A stretch of 24,106 bases of DNA, taken from Gammaproteobacteria bacterium. Its GTDB lineage: Bacteria > Pseudomonadota > Gammaproteobacteria > Steroidobacterales > Steroidobacteraceae. The stretch's first letter is position 1, and every line of letters begins with the position of its first letter. Below, one piece after another: positions 7,455 to 14,258 of the stretch. The translations under genes and the position numbers were made by a program. Under the pieces are notes generated by a model, which ran no database searches, was not told the origin of the DNA, and was given only the letters and a program-made list of their open reading frames with translations. The DNA is taken from the NCBI GenBank assembly GCA_030830595.1, contig JAURMS010000019.1, forward strand, positions 1 through 24,106, read 5' to 3'.

Positions 7455-7481
7455 TTGGCACTCTAAGGACCAGAGTGCCAA
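7455..7481. promoter_or_regulatory. CIRCE-type operator upstream of rpoH (candidate HrcA site)
   Basis: A perfect inverted repeat, TTGGCACTC-N9-GAGTGCCAA, lies 34 bases before the rpoH ATG. The CIRCE consensus bound by the heat-shock repressor HrcA is TTAGCACTC-N9-GAGTGCTAA. The arms here match 16 of 18 positions, the spacer is exactly nine, and the two differences are compensatory so symmetry is kept. The next base pair also matches, giving ten-base arms with a seven-base loop. There is no following T tract, so it is not a terminator for ftsX. The operator assignment is an inference from consensus; hrcA itself is not in the window. Confidence 0.8.
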
Positions 7482-7491
7482 ATCTATGGTA

Positions 7492-7500
7492 GAGTGCCCA
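7492..7500 (+). promoter_or_regulatory. Extra CIRCE-like half-site
   Basis: GAGTGCCCA repeats eight of nine bases of the downstream CIRCE arm (GAGTGCCAA, 7473-7481) in the same orientation, 19 bases further on. It lies between the operator and the rpoH ribosome site. It may be a remnant or secondary contact site, or may be chance. Confidence 0.35.
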
Positions 7501-7501
7501 C

Positions 7502-7507
7502 AGGGAG
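7502..7507 (+). promoter_or_regulatory. Shine-Dalgarno AGGGAG for rpoH
   Basis: AGGGAG lies eight bases before the ATG at 7516. The earlier in-frame ATG at 7486 has no ribosome site and lies directly behind the operator, so 7516 is preferred. Confidence 0.65.
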
Positions 7508-7515
7508 TGAACACC

Positions 7516-8385
7516 ATGACCACCACCGCCTTGACCTTAAAGCAAAGCGATCTCCTGCTCGGCGCGCCGATCGGCAGCCTGGATGCCTATGTCGAGCGCG
7601 TCTCCCGCCTGCCCGTGCTGTCGCGAGAGGAAGAGATGGAACTCGCGTCGCGGTTCCGGGACCAGGACGACCTGGAGGCCGCCCGCCTGCTGGTGCTTTC
7701 CCATCTGCGGTTTGTCGTGCACGTCGCGCGCGGTTATCTGGGTTACGGCCTGCCGGTCGGCGACCTGATCCAGGAGGGCAACGTCGGCCTGATGAAGGCC
7801 GTGAAGCGCTTCGATCCCACGGTCGGCGTGCGTCTGGTGAGCTTCGCGGTGCACTGGATTCGGGCAGAAATTCACGAATACGTCCTGCGCAACTGGCGCC
7901 TGGTGCGGGTGGCGACCACCAAGGCCCAGCGCAAGCTGTTCTTCAACCTGCGCAAGATGAAGAAAAACCTCGCATGGCTCTCGGAAGACGAAACCCGCGC
8001 CGTGGCCAGCGACCTGGGCGTAGACCCCTCGGAAGTCAGGGAAATGGAGCAGCGCCTCTCGGCCCGCGACCTCTCCTTCGACCCGACCCCAGCAGAGGAC
8101 GAAGAGCGGGATTATTCCCCGGCCGCCTACCTGCAAGCCGAGGATGCGGACCCCGCCGTCGCCGTGGAGCGGGCGGAATCGGAAGATGTGTCCACCCTCG
8201 CGCTCAGCCGGGCGCTGCAGCAGCTCGATGCGCGCAGCCGGCGCATCGTCGAAACGCGCTGGCTGGCCGAAGACAAGCTGACGCTGCACGAACTCGCCGA
8301 TGAACTCGGGGTGTCGGCCGAACGGGTCCGCCAGGTCGAGGCCCAGGCGCTGCGCAAGCTGAAAACCCTGATGGCTGACGCCTGA
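7516..8385 (+). CDS. rpoH: RNA polymerase sigma factor RpoH (sigma-32)
   Basis: RpoH directs RNA polymerase to heat-shock promoters. The 289-residue protein is close to the E. coli length of 284. Region 1.2/2.1 begins at about residue 20. Region 2.2 reads DLIQEGNVGLMKAVKRFDP (83-101), followed by the tryptophan-containing region 2.3-2.4 (SFAVHWIRAEIHEYVLRNW). The diagnostic RpoH box QRKLFFNLR is at 138-146. The region 4.2 helix-turn-helix is at about 257-279 (LHELADELGVSAERVRQVEAQAL). The RpoH box separates it from RpoD and RpoS. It follows ftsX, a common gene order, but the CIRCE-like site in the gap suggests its own regulated promoter. Its end is ten bases from the convergent malic enzyme stop. 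Confidence 0.97.
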   Translation: MTTTALTLKQSDLLLGAPIGSLDAYVERVSRLPVLSREEEMELASRFRDQDDLEAARLLVLSHLRFVVHVARGYLGYGLPVGDLIQEGNVGLMKAVKRFDPTVGVRLVSFAVHWIRAEIHEYVLRNWRLVRVATTKAQRKLFFNLRKMKKNLAWLSEDETRAVASDLGVDPSEVREMEQRLSARDLSFDPTPAEDEERDYSPAAYLQAEDADPAVAVERAESEDVSTLALSRALQQLDARSRRIVETRWLAEDKLTLHELADELGVSAERVRQVEAQALRKLKTLMADA

Positions 8386-8395
8386 TCAGCGAGGC

Positions 8396-9697
8396 CTAGT
8401 CCTCGTCGGCCAGCGCCGCCAGGCGCACCGCCTCGGCCACCGCAGCGTGTACCCGAGGATCCAGCGGATCGGGCACCAGTTCACCAGGCGTTGCTTGCGC
8501 TGCGATGGAGTGCGCCGCAGCCAGCAGCATGGCGTCGGTAAACTTCGCGGCCCGGGCCTGCAGGGCGCCCTTGAACAGTCCTGGAAATCCCAGCACGTTG
8601 TTGATGCCCTTGCCGTCGGCGGCAAAGGCCGCCCCGGCTTCGAGTGCCTGGACCGGGTCGATCTCGGCGTCCGGATTGGACAGCGCGAGGATGACCTGGC
8701 CCGGCCTGACCCACCGGGGATCGATGAGCGCACGCACACCCGTGGTCGCCACGATCACGTCACACTCCTGCATCAGCTCTTGCAACGAGCCGCCGCGCCC
8801 ACCCATCGACTCGAAGCGCTGCACTGCAAGTGGATTCAGGTCGCTGCCCCGAAGATGGGTCACCCCCGCCCTGCCCAGCAGGCGGGCGATACCGATGCCG
8901 GCCGCGCCGAGGCCGACCTGGCCGATCGAGCACGCAGACAGGTCCCGCCCGACCCGGGCGGTGGCATTCATCAGCGCGGCCAGCACGACCACGGCCGTGC
9001 CGTGCTGGTCGTCATGCAGGACCGGCTTGTCGAGGCGCTCGCGCAGCGCGGCCTCGATATCGAAACAGGCCGGTGCCGCGATGTCCTCCAGCTGGATGGC
9101 ACCGAAGGAGGCGGCGATGGAGCAAATGACTTCCACGCAACGCGCAGGGTCGGTCTCTTCCAACAAAATCGGCACCGCGTTGAGCCCGGCCAGCGCGGCG
9201 AACAGGGCCGCCTTGCCTTCCATGACGGGCAGTCCGGCCAATGCGCCGATATTGCCGAGGCCCAGCACCGCCGTGCCGTTGGTGACCACGGCCACTGTCC
9301 GGTCCAGGCTGGTGTACTCGCGGGCGAGCGAAGGGTCATCGCGGATGGCGAGACAGACCCGCGCCACCCCGGGGGTATAGATGTCCCTGAGTACCTGCTG
9401 GGTATTGATGGCCATGGAAGCGCTGAAGCGCAGCTTGCCGCCACGGTGGCGCTCGAACACCCGGTCGGACTTACCCATGAAGCGTGCATTGGGGAGGTCG
9501 TCGATGCGCTGGTAGAGGCTGCGGTCGGTAGCCTCGTCCATCTCGAGGGTGATTTCCCACAATGTGCGGCCACGCTCGCGGCGCACGGCGTTGAGGTGGT
9601 CGATGATCAGGCCGGCCTCGGCGATCACCTGCAGCACCCTGGCCAGGCTGCCCGGCTGGTGCACCGTTTCCACCATCAGTATCTCGGGTATCTTCAT
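8396..9697 (-). CDS. NAD(P)-dependent malic enzyme with N-terminal ACT domain
   Basis: Malic enzyme decarboxylates malate to pyruvate with NAD+ or NADP+ reduction. The 433-residue protein starts with an ACT-like regulatory domain (about 4-75, with VHQPGSLARVLQVIAEAGL near the ligand face). A malic domain follows with Tyr107 in YTPGVA, the GTAVLGLGNIG loop (141-151), catalytic Lys162 in MEGKAALF, metal ligands Glu204-Asp205 in QLEDIAAP, and HDDQHGTA (228-235). The NAD-binding domain carries VGLGAAGIG (261-269). It belongs to the compact bacterial type without the phosphotransacetylase-like C-terminal domain. The ACT domain suggests allosteric control by a small ligand, possibly an amino acid; the ligand is not known from sequence. 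Its ATG overlaps the stop of the deacetylase gene. Confidence 0.93.
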   Translation of the reverse strand: MKIPEILMVETVHQPGSLARVLQVIAEAGLIIDHLNAVRRERGRTLWEITLEMDEATDRSLYQRIDDLPNARFMGKSDRVFERHRGGKLRFSASMAINTQQVLRDIYTPGVARVCLAIRDDPSLAREYTSLDRTVAVVTNGTAVLGLGNIGALAGLPVMEGKAALFAALAGLNAVPILLEETDPARCVEVICSIAASFGAIQLEDIAAPACFDIEAALRERLDKPVLHDDQHGTAVVVLAALMNATARVGRDLSACSIGQVGLGAAGIGIARLLGRAGVTHLRGSDLNPLAVQRFESMGGRGGSLQELMQECDVIVATTGVRALIDPRWVRPGQVILALSNPDAEIDPVQALEAGAAFAADGKGINNVLGFPGLFKGALQARAAKFTDAMLLAAAHSIAAQATPGELVPDPLDPRVHAAVAEAVRLAALADED

Positions 9698-10584
9698 CCT
9701 GCCCTCGCGGCCTCGCGGAAAGTGTTGGCGTGCAGTTGAGCGGTGCGCTCGGGGCTTGCAGCGTAGCCGCCGGCCAGCACGATCACCAGCGGAATCCGCA
9801 GCGACCGGGCAGCCTCGATCACCAGACGATCCCTTTGGCGCAGGCCGGACTCCGTCAGGGCCAGCCTGCCGTAGCGGTCGCCCGCGGCGGGATCCACGCC
9901 GGCGAGCAAGAACGCTATGTCGGCACCCTTCAGGGCCGTGGGGAGGTGCTGTGCGAGTGCAGCGAGGTAACCGTGATCGCCGGTGCCGTCCGGCAACCCG
10001 ACATCCAGCGTGGAGCGCATCTTTTGCGTCGGATAGTTGCGCTCGCCCTGGATAGAGAAAGTGAACACGTCGGCATCGGCGGCAAAGATCGACGCCGTCC
10101 CATTACCCTGATGCACGTCGAGATCGATGATGGCGGCCCGGCGGATCAGGTTATCCTGCTGCAGGACGCGAATCGCGACGGCAACGTCGTTGAGCACACA
10201 AAAGCCCTCGCCGCGGTCGGCGAAAGCGTGATGGGTGCCACCGGCCAGGTTGCCGGCAAGGCCGTCCTCCAGCGCTGCCCGGGCGGCCAGCAGGGTGCCA
10301 TGGGCCGCCAGGCGCGAGCGCCGCCACAAACCGGCCGACCAAGGCATCCCGAGTCGACGCACCTCCAGGGCGGACAATTCCCCACGCTCCAGTCGTTCCA
10401 GGTAGCGCCCACAGTGCGCCAGGCGCAGGTCGTCGAGGCTCGCCTCCTGGGGCACCAGTATGTTGGCCTCACCCAGCAGACCCTCGGCCACCAGCATGCC
10501 GTACAGCGCACGGTACTTGCCCATGGGGAAGGGGTGGCCGGGTGGCAGGTCAACCTGATAATCGGGATGGTAACTGAGGCGCAT
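9694..10584 (-). CDS. HDAC-superfamily deacetylase (AcuC/AphA-like)
   Basis: A zinc-dependent deacetylase of the histone deacetylase superfamily, which in bacteria acts on acetyl-lysine proteins or acetylated polyamines and similar amides. With the chosen start it has 296 residues. Active-site residues are all visible: tandem His118-His119 in GGTHHAFADRGEGFCVLND, zinc ligands Asp156 and His158 in DLDVHQGNGT, the third ligand Asp231 in AGVDPAAGD, and Tyr274 in GGYA. I chose the ATG at 10584 because the family begins RLSYHPDY. An ATG-less extension to 10623 would run almost into the divergent MFS start. The TGA overlaps the malic enzyme ATG (9694-9697), so the two are co-translated. The substrate cannot be assigned. 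Confidence 0.9.
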   Translation of the reverse strand: MRLSYHPDYQVDLPPGHPFPMGKYRALYGMLVAEGLLGEANILVPQEASLDDLRLAHCGRYLERLERGELSALEVRRLGMPWSAGLWRRSRLAAHGTLLAARAALEDGLAGNLAGGTHHAFADRGEGFCVLNDVAVAIRVLQQDNLIRRAAIIDLDVHQGNGTASIFAADADVFTFSIQGERNYPTQKMRSTLDVGLPDGTGDHGYLAALAQHLPTALKGADIAFLLAGVDPAAGDRYGRLALTESGLRQRDRLVIEAARSLRIPLVIVLAGGYAASPERTAQLHANTFREAARAG

Positions 10585-10626
10585 AAGCTGGTTTAAGATG
10601 CCGTTCGCAGCGATCGAGGGCAATAG

Positions 10627-11979
10627 ATGCAGGCAGAGCCAGCAACGCCGGTCAATGAGGACCAGAACGCCCCCCTGGATCGTCAGGCGGCCCTGAGGGC
10701 GTGGTGGACGGTCATCCTGCTGACCCTCGCCTATATCTGCTCTTTCATCGATCGCCAGGTCATCACCCTGCTCATCGGGCCCATCAAGCAGGACCTTAGG
10801 CTCAGCGACACCCAGATCAGTTACCTGATCGGCCTGTCCTTCGCACTCTTCTACACAGTATTCGGCTTCCTGATCGCCATCGCGGCAGACCGGCTCAATC
10901 GACGCAATATCATTGCCGCCGGCATCTTCCTGTGGACGATCATGACGGCGGCCTGCGGACTCGCGCGCGGCTACGGCCAGCTGTTCCTGGCCCGCATGGG
11001 CGTGGGCTTCGGCGAGGGCGCGCTGTCACCAGCCGCCCTGTCCCTGCTCACGGACCTGTTTCCCCGCCGGCAACTGGCGCGGGCCATCGGCGTGTATTCA
11101 ACGGGCATCGCCATCGGCAGCGGGGTCGCCCTGCTGGTGGGGGGCAGCGTCATCCAGGCGGTCAGCGGCGCGGAAACCGTCACCCTTCCGCTCTTTGGGA
11201 CCCTGCGGCCCTGGCAGGCGGCATTTATCATCGTCTCGCTGCCCGGCCTCCCCATCGCCCTGCTGATGCTGACCCTCCGGGAGCCGGCTCGCAAGGGCAT
11301 GACCCAGGGCGCGGGTTGGTCGCTGAAGCCCACCCTGGCTCACCTGCGCGAGCACTGGCGCAGCTATCTCGGCATTGCGCTCGGCATGTCGGTGCTGACC
11401 ATCATGGCTTACGGCATCATCGGCTGGATCCCGGAACATTTCAGGCGCAGTTACGGCTGGAGCATCGGCCAGCTCAGCCTCTGGTACGGACTGGTCCTGG
11501 TCTGCTTCGGCCCCCTTGGCGCCTTCCTCGGCGGCTGGCTGGCGGATCGCTGGCGTGAGCGCCATGCCGATGGTTACCTCAGGGCCGCCCTCGTGGGACT
11601 CGCGCTGCTGGGGCCCGCATACGCCCTCTTTGCCTTGATGAAGGACCCCTGGATGTCGCTCTTATGGCTGATTCCGGCGACGGTGGGCGGAGCAATCCCG
11701 ACCAGCGTGGTGAGTGCCGCGCTGATGCAGCTCGCCCCCGCCGACATGCGGGCACGGATCTCGGCGCTCTATTACTTCGTGATCAGCATCGTTGGGCTCG
11801 GCATCGGCCCCACCTCGATCGCGCTGTTGACCGATTACTGGTTCGCGGACGAGGGGATGCTCAGATATTCGATCGCCACTGTGGCGAGCCTGGCTGCCCT
11901 TGCCGCCACGGGGCTGCTCATCTGGGTTCGACCTCATTTCACCCGAAGCGTCCTCGCCGCCAGGGCGTGGAACGGGTAA
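10627..11979 (+). CDS. Spinster-type MFS transporter
   Basis: A major facilitator superfamily transporter of 450 residues with about 12 membrane segments. The first segment ends in SFIDRQVITLLIGPIKQDL, typical of the Spinster-like group, with the acidic-basic DR pair (42-43). Motif A in the 2-3 loop reads AADRLNRR (about 86-93). The LARMGVGFGEGALSPAALSLL stretch marks TM4-TM5, and the second half repeats motif A as GGWLADRWRERHA. Spinster-type proteins move lipids, sphingosine derivatives or unknown amphipathic compounds; the cargo here is unknown. GAGGG lies upstream of the ATG. It is divergent from the deacetylase gene and is followed at 36 bases by a small lipoprotein gene. Confidence 0.9.
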   Translation: MQAEPATPVNEDQNAPLDRQAALRAWWTVILLTLAYICSFIDRQVITLLIGPIKQDLRLSDTQISYLIGLSFALFYTVFGFLIAIAADRLNRRNIIAAGIFLWTIMTAACGLARGYGQLFLARMGVGFGEGALSPAALSLLTDLFPRRQLARAIGVYSTGIAIGSGVALLVGGSVIQAVSGAETVTLPLFGTLRPWQAAFIIVSLPGLPIALLMLTLREPARKGMTQGAGWSLKPTLAHLREHWRSYLGIALGMSVLTIMAYGIIGWIPEHFRRSYGWSIGQLSLWYGLVLVCFGPLGAFLGGWLADRWRERHADGYLRAALVGLALLGPAYALFALMKDPWMSLLWLIPATVGGAIPTSVVSAALMQLAPADMRARISALYYFVISIVGLGIGPTSIALLTDYWFADEGMLRYSIATVASLAALAATGLLIWVRPHFTRSVLAARAWNG

Positions 11980-12015
11980 TCTCTGCCCATAACATCAATC
12001 AGGGGAGTCACTCGC

Positions 12016-12612
12016 ATGAAAGCCAGCGTCAGGATGTCCGTTGCCCTGTGTGCCCTCGTCTGCCTGGGCCTCAGTGGTTGTGCCAGTCAAGAGGAGCCCG
12101 CTCGCAAGGCCGTGGCCGACCTGGAGGCGTCCTTCGCCCAGGTAGGGGAAGTAAGCGGCAAGTACCTGCCCGATGCCCATCAGGCGATGCAGGAGGAGAT
12201 CAATACCCTGAAGGCGGAGGTCGAGGCTGGCGAGTTCGACAGCGTCATCAGCAAGGCGCCCGGACTGTCAGCGGGTTTGCGCAAGCTGCAGGCCGATGCG
12301 ATCGTGGCCCGCGCCGGTGTCCGCGAGACCATGACCCGCGAGTGGGAAACCATGAGCCAGACGGTACCAGCGCTGCTTTCCCGGGTGGATCGCGAGCTCG
12401 GGCGCTACACCGGTAGTGGACGCCTCCCGCGTGGCATGGACCGAGAGGGTCTCAAGGCCATGGTGACCTCGCTCGACGAAGCCAGGTTACGGTGGACGAG
12501 CGCAGTGGAAACCGGCAATGCCGGCGACTACGAAACCGCGGTGATGACCGGCCGCGAGGCCCATGCGTCCATGCAGGCGGCCGCCGACTCACTCGGCCTC
12601 AAGACCGACTGA
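12016..12612 (+). CDS. Small helical lipoprotein, unknown function
   Basis: I do not recognise a family. The 198-residue protein starts with a signal peptide (MKASVRMSVALCALVCLG) and a lipobox LSGC with the lipidated Cys22, so it is a predicted envelope lipoprotein. Ala23-Ser24 follow the cysteine, with no Asp at +2, which in the E. coli rule would favour the outer membrane. The mature part is almost all helix-forming, Ala/Glu/Leu/Arg-rich, with heptad-like spacing. It has no further cysteines and looks like an antiparallel helical bundle. AGGGGAG lies nine bases before the ATG. It follows the MFS gene by 36 bases, so co-transcription is possible, and it converges with marR across 18 bases. 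Confidence 0.8.
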   Translation: MKASVRMSVALCALVCLGLSGCASQEEPARKAVADLEASFAQVGEVSGKYLPDAHQAMQEEINTLKAEVEAGEFDSVISKAPGLSAGLRKLQADAIVARAGVRETMTREWETMSQTVPALLSRVDRELGRYTGSGRLPRGMDREGLKAMVTSLDEARLRWTSAVETGNAGDYETAVMTGREAHASMQAAADSLGLKTD

Positions 12613-12630
12613 GGCCCATCTCGGCCCCTT

Positions 12631-13107
12631 TCACTCGGCCTGGTGCAGGGGGATCTGCTCCAGGGCGTCGATGCACTGCCGGAGGCTCGAGCGAAACCGT
12701 CCCCGCTCCGCCGCCGGCAGCCCCTTGAGCATTCGCTCGATGACCTCGTCGGCGATGGGCCTGGCGCGGCGCACACAGTCCAGGCCGCCTTCGCTGACGT
12801 AACACTGCATCACTCGGGCGTTTTCCGGGTGCGGGCGGCGATCGATGATGCCCTGCTGTTCAAGGGCTGCGATCACGCCAATCATGCTCTGGGCGGTGGT
12901 ACCGGAGCGGCGCGCCAACTGGGCGCTGGACAGGCCGGGCTCGTGCAGCAACTCGTGCAGCACCTGGGCTTGCGGGAAGCCGATGGCGATGTCCGCGTCG
13001 CGCATCCGCGTCTCGATGCGGGCCTTGAGCAGGTGATACAGCTCCCTGATCAGGTAGCCCTCGTGCTCGTGCGGATCCTCTGAAATCTGGACCTTGAGTT
13101 GACGCAT
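12631..13107 (-). CDS. MarR-family transcriptional regulator
   Basis: A 158-residue winged helix-turn-helix repressor. The N-terminal helix (YLIRELYHLLKARIETRM, about 18-36) forms the dimer interface. The recognition HTH spans about 60-86 (SSAQLARRSGTTAQSMIGVIAALEQQGII), with the wing RRPHPENARVMQCYVSEGG at about 90-108. C-terminal helices complete the dimer. MarR proteins usually repress a divergent drug-efflux operon and release DNA on binding phenolic or other ligands. Its position, back to back with an RND adaptor gene over 74 bases that hold paired repeats, fits this exactly. The ATG at 13107 has no good ribosome site, so a different start or a weak or leaderless message is possible. Confidence 0.93.
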   Translation of the reverse strand: MRQLKVQISEDPHEHEGYLIRELYHLLKARIETRMRDADIAIGFPQAQVLHELLHEPGLSSAQLARRSGTTAQSMIGVIAALEQQGIIDRRPHPENARVMQCYVSEGGLDCVRRARPIADEVIERMLKGLPAAERGRFRSSLRQCIDALEQIPLHQAE

Positions 13108-13119
13108 ACGGGGATGGTG

Positions 13120-13156
13120 TCAGGTTCCTTATAGTGTATCAAGTTCCTGATATAAT
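13120..13156. promoter_or_regulatory. Efflux-operon promoter with candidate MarR operator
   Basis: A perfect -10 box TATAAT lies at 13151-13156, 25 bases before the adaptor GTG; the -35 at 17 bases (CTTATA) is poor. Overlapping the -10 is an inverted repeat TATCA-N6-TGATA (13137-13152), typical in size for MarR-family operators. GTTCCTTATA (13124-13133) is repeated directly as GTTCCTGATA (13143-13152), 19 bases apart. Outer arms TCAGG (13120-13124) and CCTGA (13146-13150) also pair. On the minus strand TATAAG with an upstream TTATAT could serve marR, so one protein could block both promoters. Confidence 0.6.
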
Positions 13157-13170
13157 CCGCGTGCCGTCCA

Positions 13171-13175
13171 AGGAG
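13171..13175 (+). promoter_or_regulatory. Shine-Dalgarno AGGAG deciding the adaptor GTG start
   Basis: AGGAG lies six bases before GTG at 13182. An earlier open frame from ATG 13134 would place the start inside the operator and upstream of TATAAT, so the GTG is preferred. It also puts the signal peptide at the N-terminus. Confidence 0.7.
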
Positions 13176-13181
13176 TCGCCC

Positions 13182-14258
13182 GTGAAGCTCTCTGATCCCC
13201 GTCTTGCCTGCCCGCTGCTGGCAGTCATCCTCATCGCAGCCGGCTGTTCTGGTGACACCGAAGGTGAAGGCATCCGGCCTACACTCACCGCCGCAGTGGC
13301 CCGGCCGGAGGTCCGCGACCTGCCCCGTCACGTCATGGCATCGGGTCCGATCGAACCCTGGCAGGAAGCCATCGTCGGGGCGGAGCTCAGCGGCCTCAGG
13401 ATAGAGCGGGTGCACGCGGAAGTCGGCCAGGTGGTCCGTCGAGGCGCCCTGCTGGTGGAACTCGATGCTGGCACGCTCAAGGCCCAGGTGCTCGAGGCCG
13501 AAGCCAGCGTTGCAGAAGCCAGGGCCCTGCAGGTCGAGGCAGCCGCCAGTGCAGCGCGCGGCGAGGCCCTGGCCCAGTCCGGCGCCATCAGCCGGCGCGA
13601 CCTCGACCAGCTCAAGGCCGCCGCCGGCTCGGCTGACGCACGGGTGCAGCGTGCCGAGGCCCAGCTGGCCATCGGCAGGGAGCGGCTGTCCTACGCCCGA
13701 GTGCTGGCGCCCGATGACGGCGTCATTGCCCGCCGCACGGCGGTACCTGGCAGCATGGTCACCAACGGCATGGAACTCTATCGCCTGGTCCGGCAGGGCA
13801 GGGTCGAGTGGCGAGCGGAGGTGCCGGAAGGCGCCTTCCCGCAAGTGGCCATCGGCCAGCTCGCCTCGGTCGAATCGCGGGCGGGCGACCGGGTGGAAGG
13901 CCGGGTACGAATCGTTTCGCCAGGGCTCGATCCGGCAACCCGCAGCGGGATTGCCTACGTCGACCTGCCGGTGGGCGGACCCCTTCGGGCCGGCATGTAC
14001 GCCAACGGCTGGATCGAGGTGGGCATGACTCAGGCCATGCTGGTTCCACTCTCCGCCGTCACCAGTCGCGACGGCTCGCATTACGTGTTTGTCCTGACCG
14101 ACGGTGATCAGGTCCGCGAGACCAAGGTGCAGGTGGGCGCCACGCTCGAGCGGTCGGTCGAGGTCACCGCGGGGCTGTCGAAGGACGCCTTGGTGGTGAC
14201 CAGCGGCGCGGGGTTCCTGCGCGATGGTGACCGAGTCACGGTGGTCGCCCCGCAATGA
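13182..14258 (+). CDS. RND efflux periplasmic adaptor lipoprotein (membrane fusion protein)
   Basis: This is the membrane fusion subunit that links an RND pump to an outer-membrane channel in the periplasm. The 358-residue protein begins at GTG with a signal peptide ending in a lipobox-like AAGC, Cys22. The HlyD/AcrA-type layout follows. The first lipoyl half (about 62-96, EPWQEAIVGAELSG-RIERVHAEVGQVVRRG) leads into a short alpha-hairpin (about 97-170, Ala/Glu/Arg-rich with IS-RRDLDQLKA). Next come the second lipoyl half (APDDGVIARRTAVPGSMV), a beta-barrel (about 205-285) and the membrane-proximal domain (VPLSAVTSRDGSHYVFV). The hairpin is short, so the channel partner may differ from TolC of E. 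coli. Its TGA overlaps the pump's ATG (14255-14258). It is likely repressed by the divergent MarR protein. Confidence 0.93.
   Translation: MKLSDPRLACPLLAVILIAAGCSGDTEGEGIRPTLTAAVARPEVRDLPRHVMASGPIEPWQEAIVGAELSGLRIERVHAEVGQVVRRGALLVELDAGTLKAQVLEAEASVAEARALQVEAAASAARGEALAQSGAISRRDLDQLKAAAGSADARVQRAEAQLAIGRERLSYARVLAPDDGVIARRTAVPGSMVTNGMELYRLVRQGRVEWRAEVPEGAFPQVAIGQLASVESRAGDRVEGRVRIVSPGLDPATRSGIAYVDLPVGGPLRAGMYANGWIEVGMTQAMLVPLSAVTSRDGSHYVFVLTDGDQVRETKVQVGATLERSVEVTAGLSKDALVVTSGAGFLRDGDRVTVVAPQ

Noticed and set aside
7455..7481. Palindrome after ftsX as an intrinsic terminator
   Set aside because: There is no T tract after the second arm (it is followed by ATCTATGG), and the arms match CIRCE with the exact N9 spacing.
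7486..7515. Earlier ATG for rpoH
   Set aside because: It has no ribosome site and would add ten residues not typical of RpoH; the ATG at 7516 has AGGGAG at the right distance.
8390..8405. CGAGG-N6-CCTCG hairpin between rpoH and the malic enzyme gene as a bidirectional terminator
   Set aside because: The stem is only five pairs, it overlaps the malic enzyme stop, and there is no T run on either strand.
8447..9739. Plus-strand open frame of 430 codons opposite the malic enzyme gene
   Set aside because: Rich in His/Gln/Gly with no domain pattern. The malic enzyme frame has every catalytic motif, so this is a shadow.
12613..12631. GGCC repeats between the lipoprotein gene and marR as a terminator
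   Set aside because: Stem of four bases with no T run; ordinary for GC-rich DNA.
13050..14255. Minus-strand open frame of 401 codons opposite the RND adaptor
   Set aside because: It starts at the adaptor's end and runs into marR with no recognisable protein pattern; a shadow.
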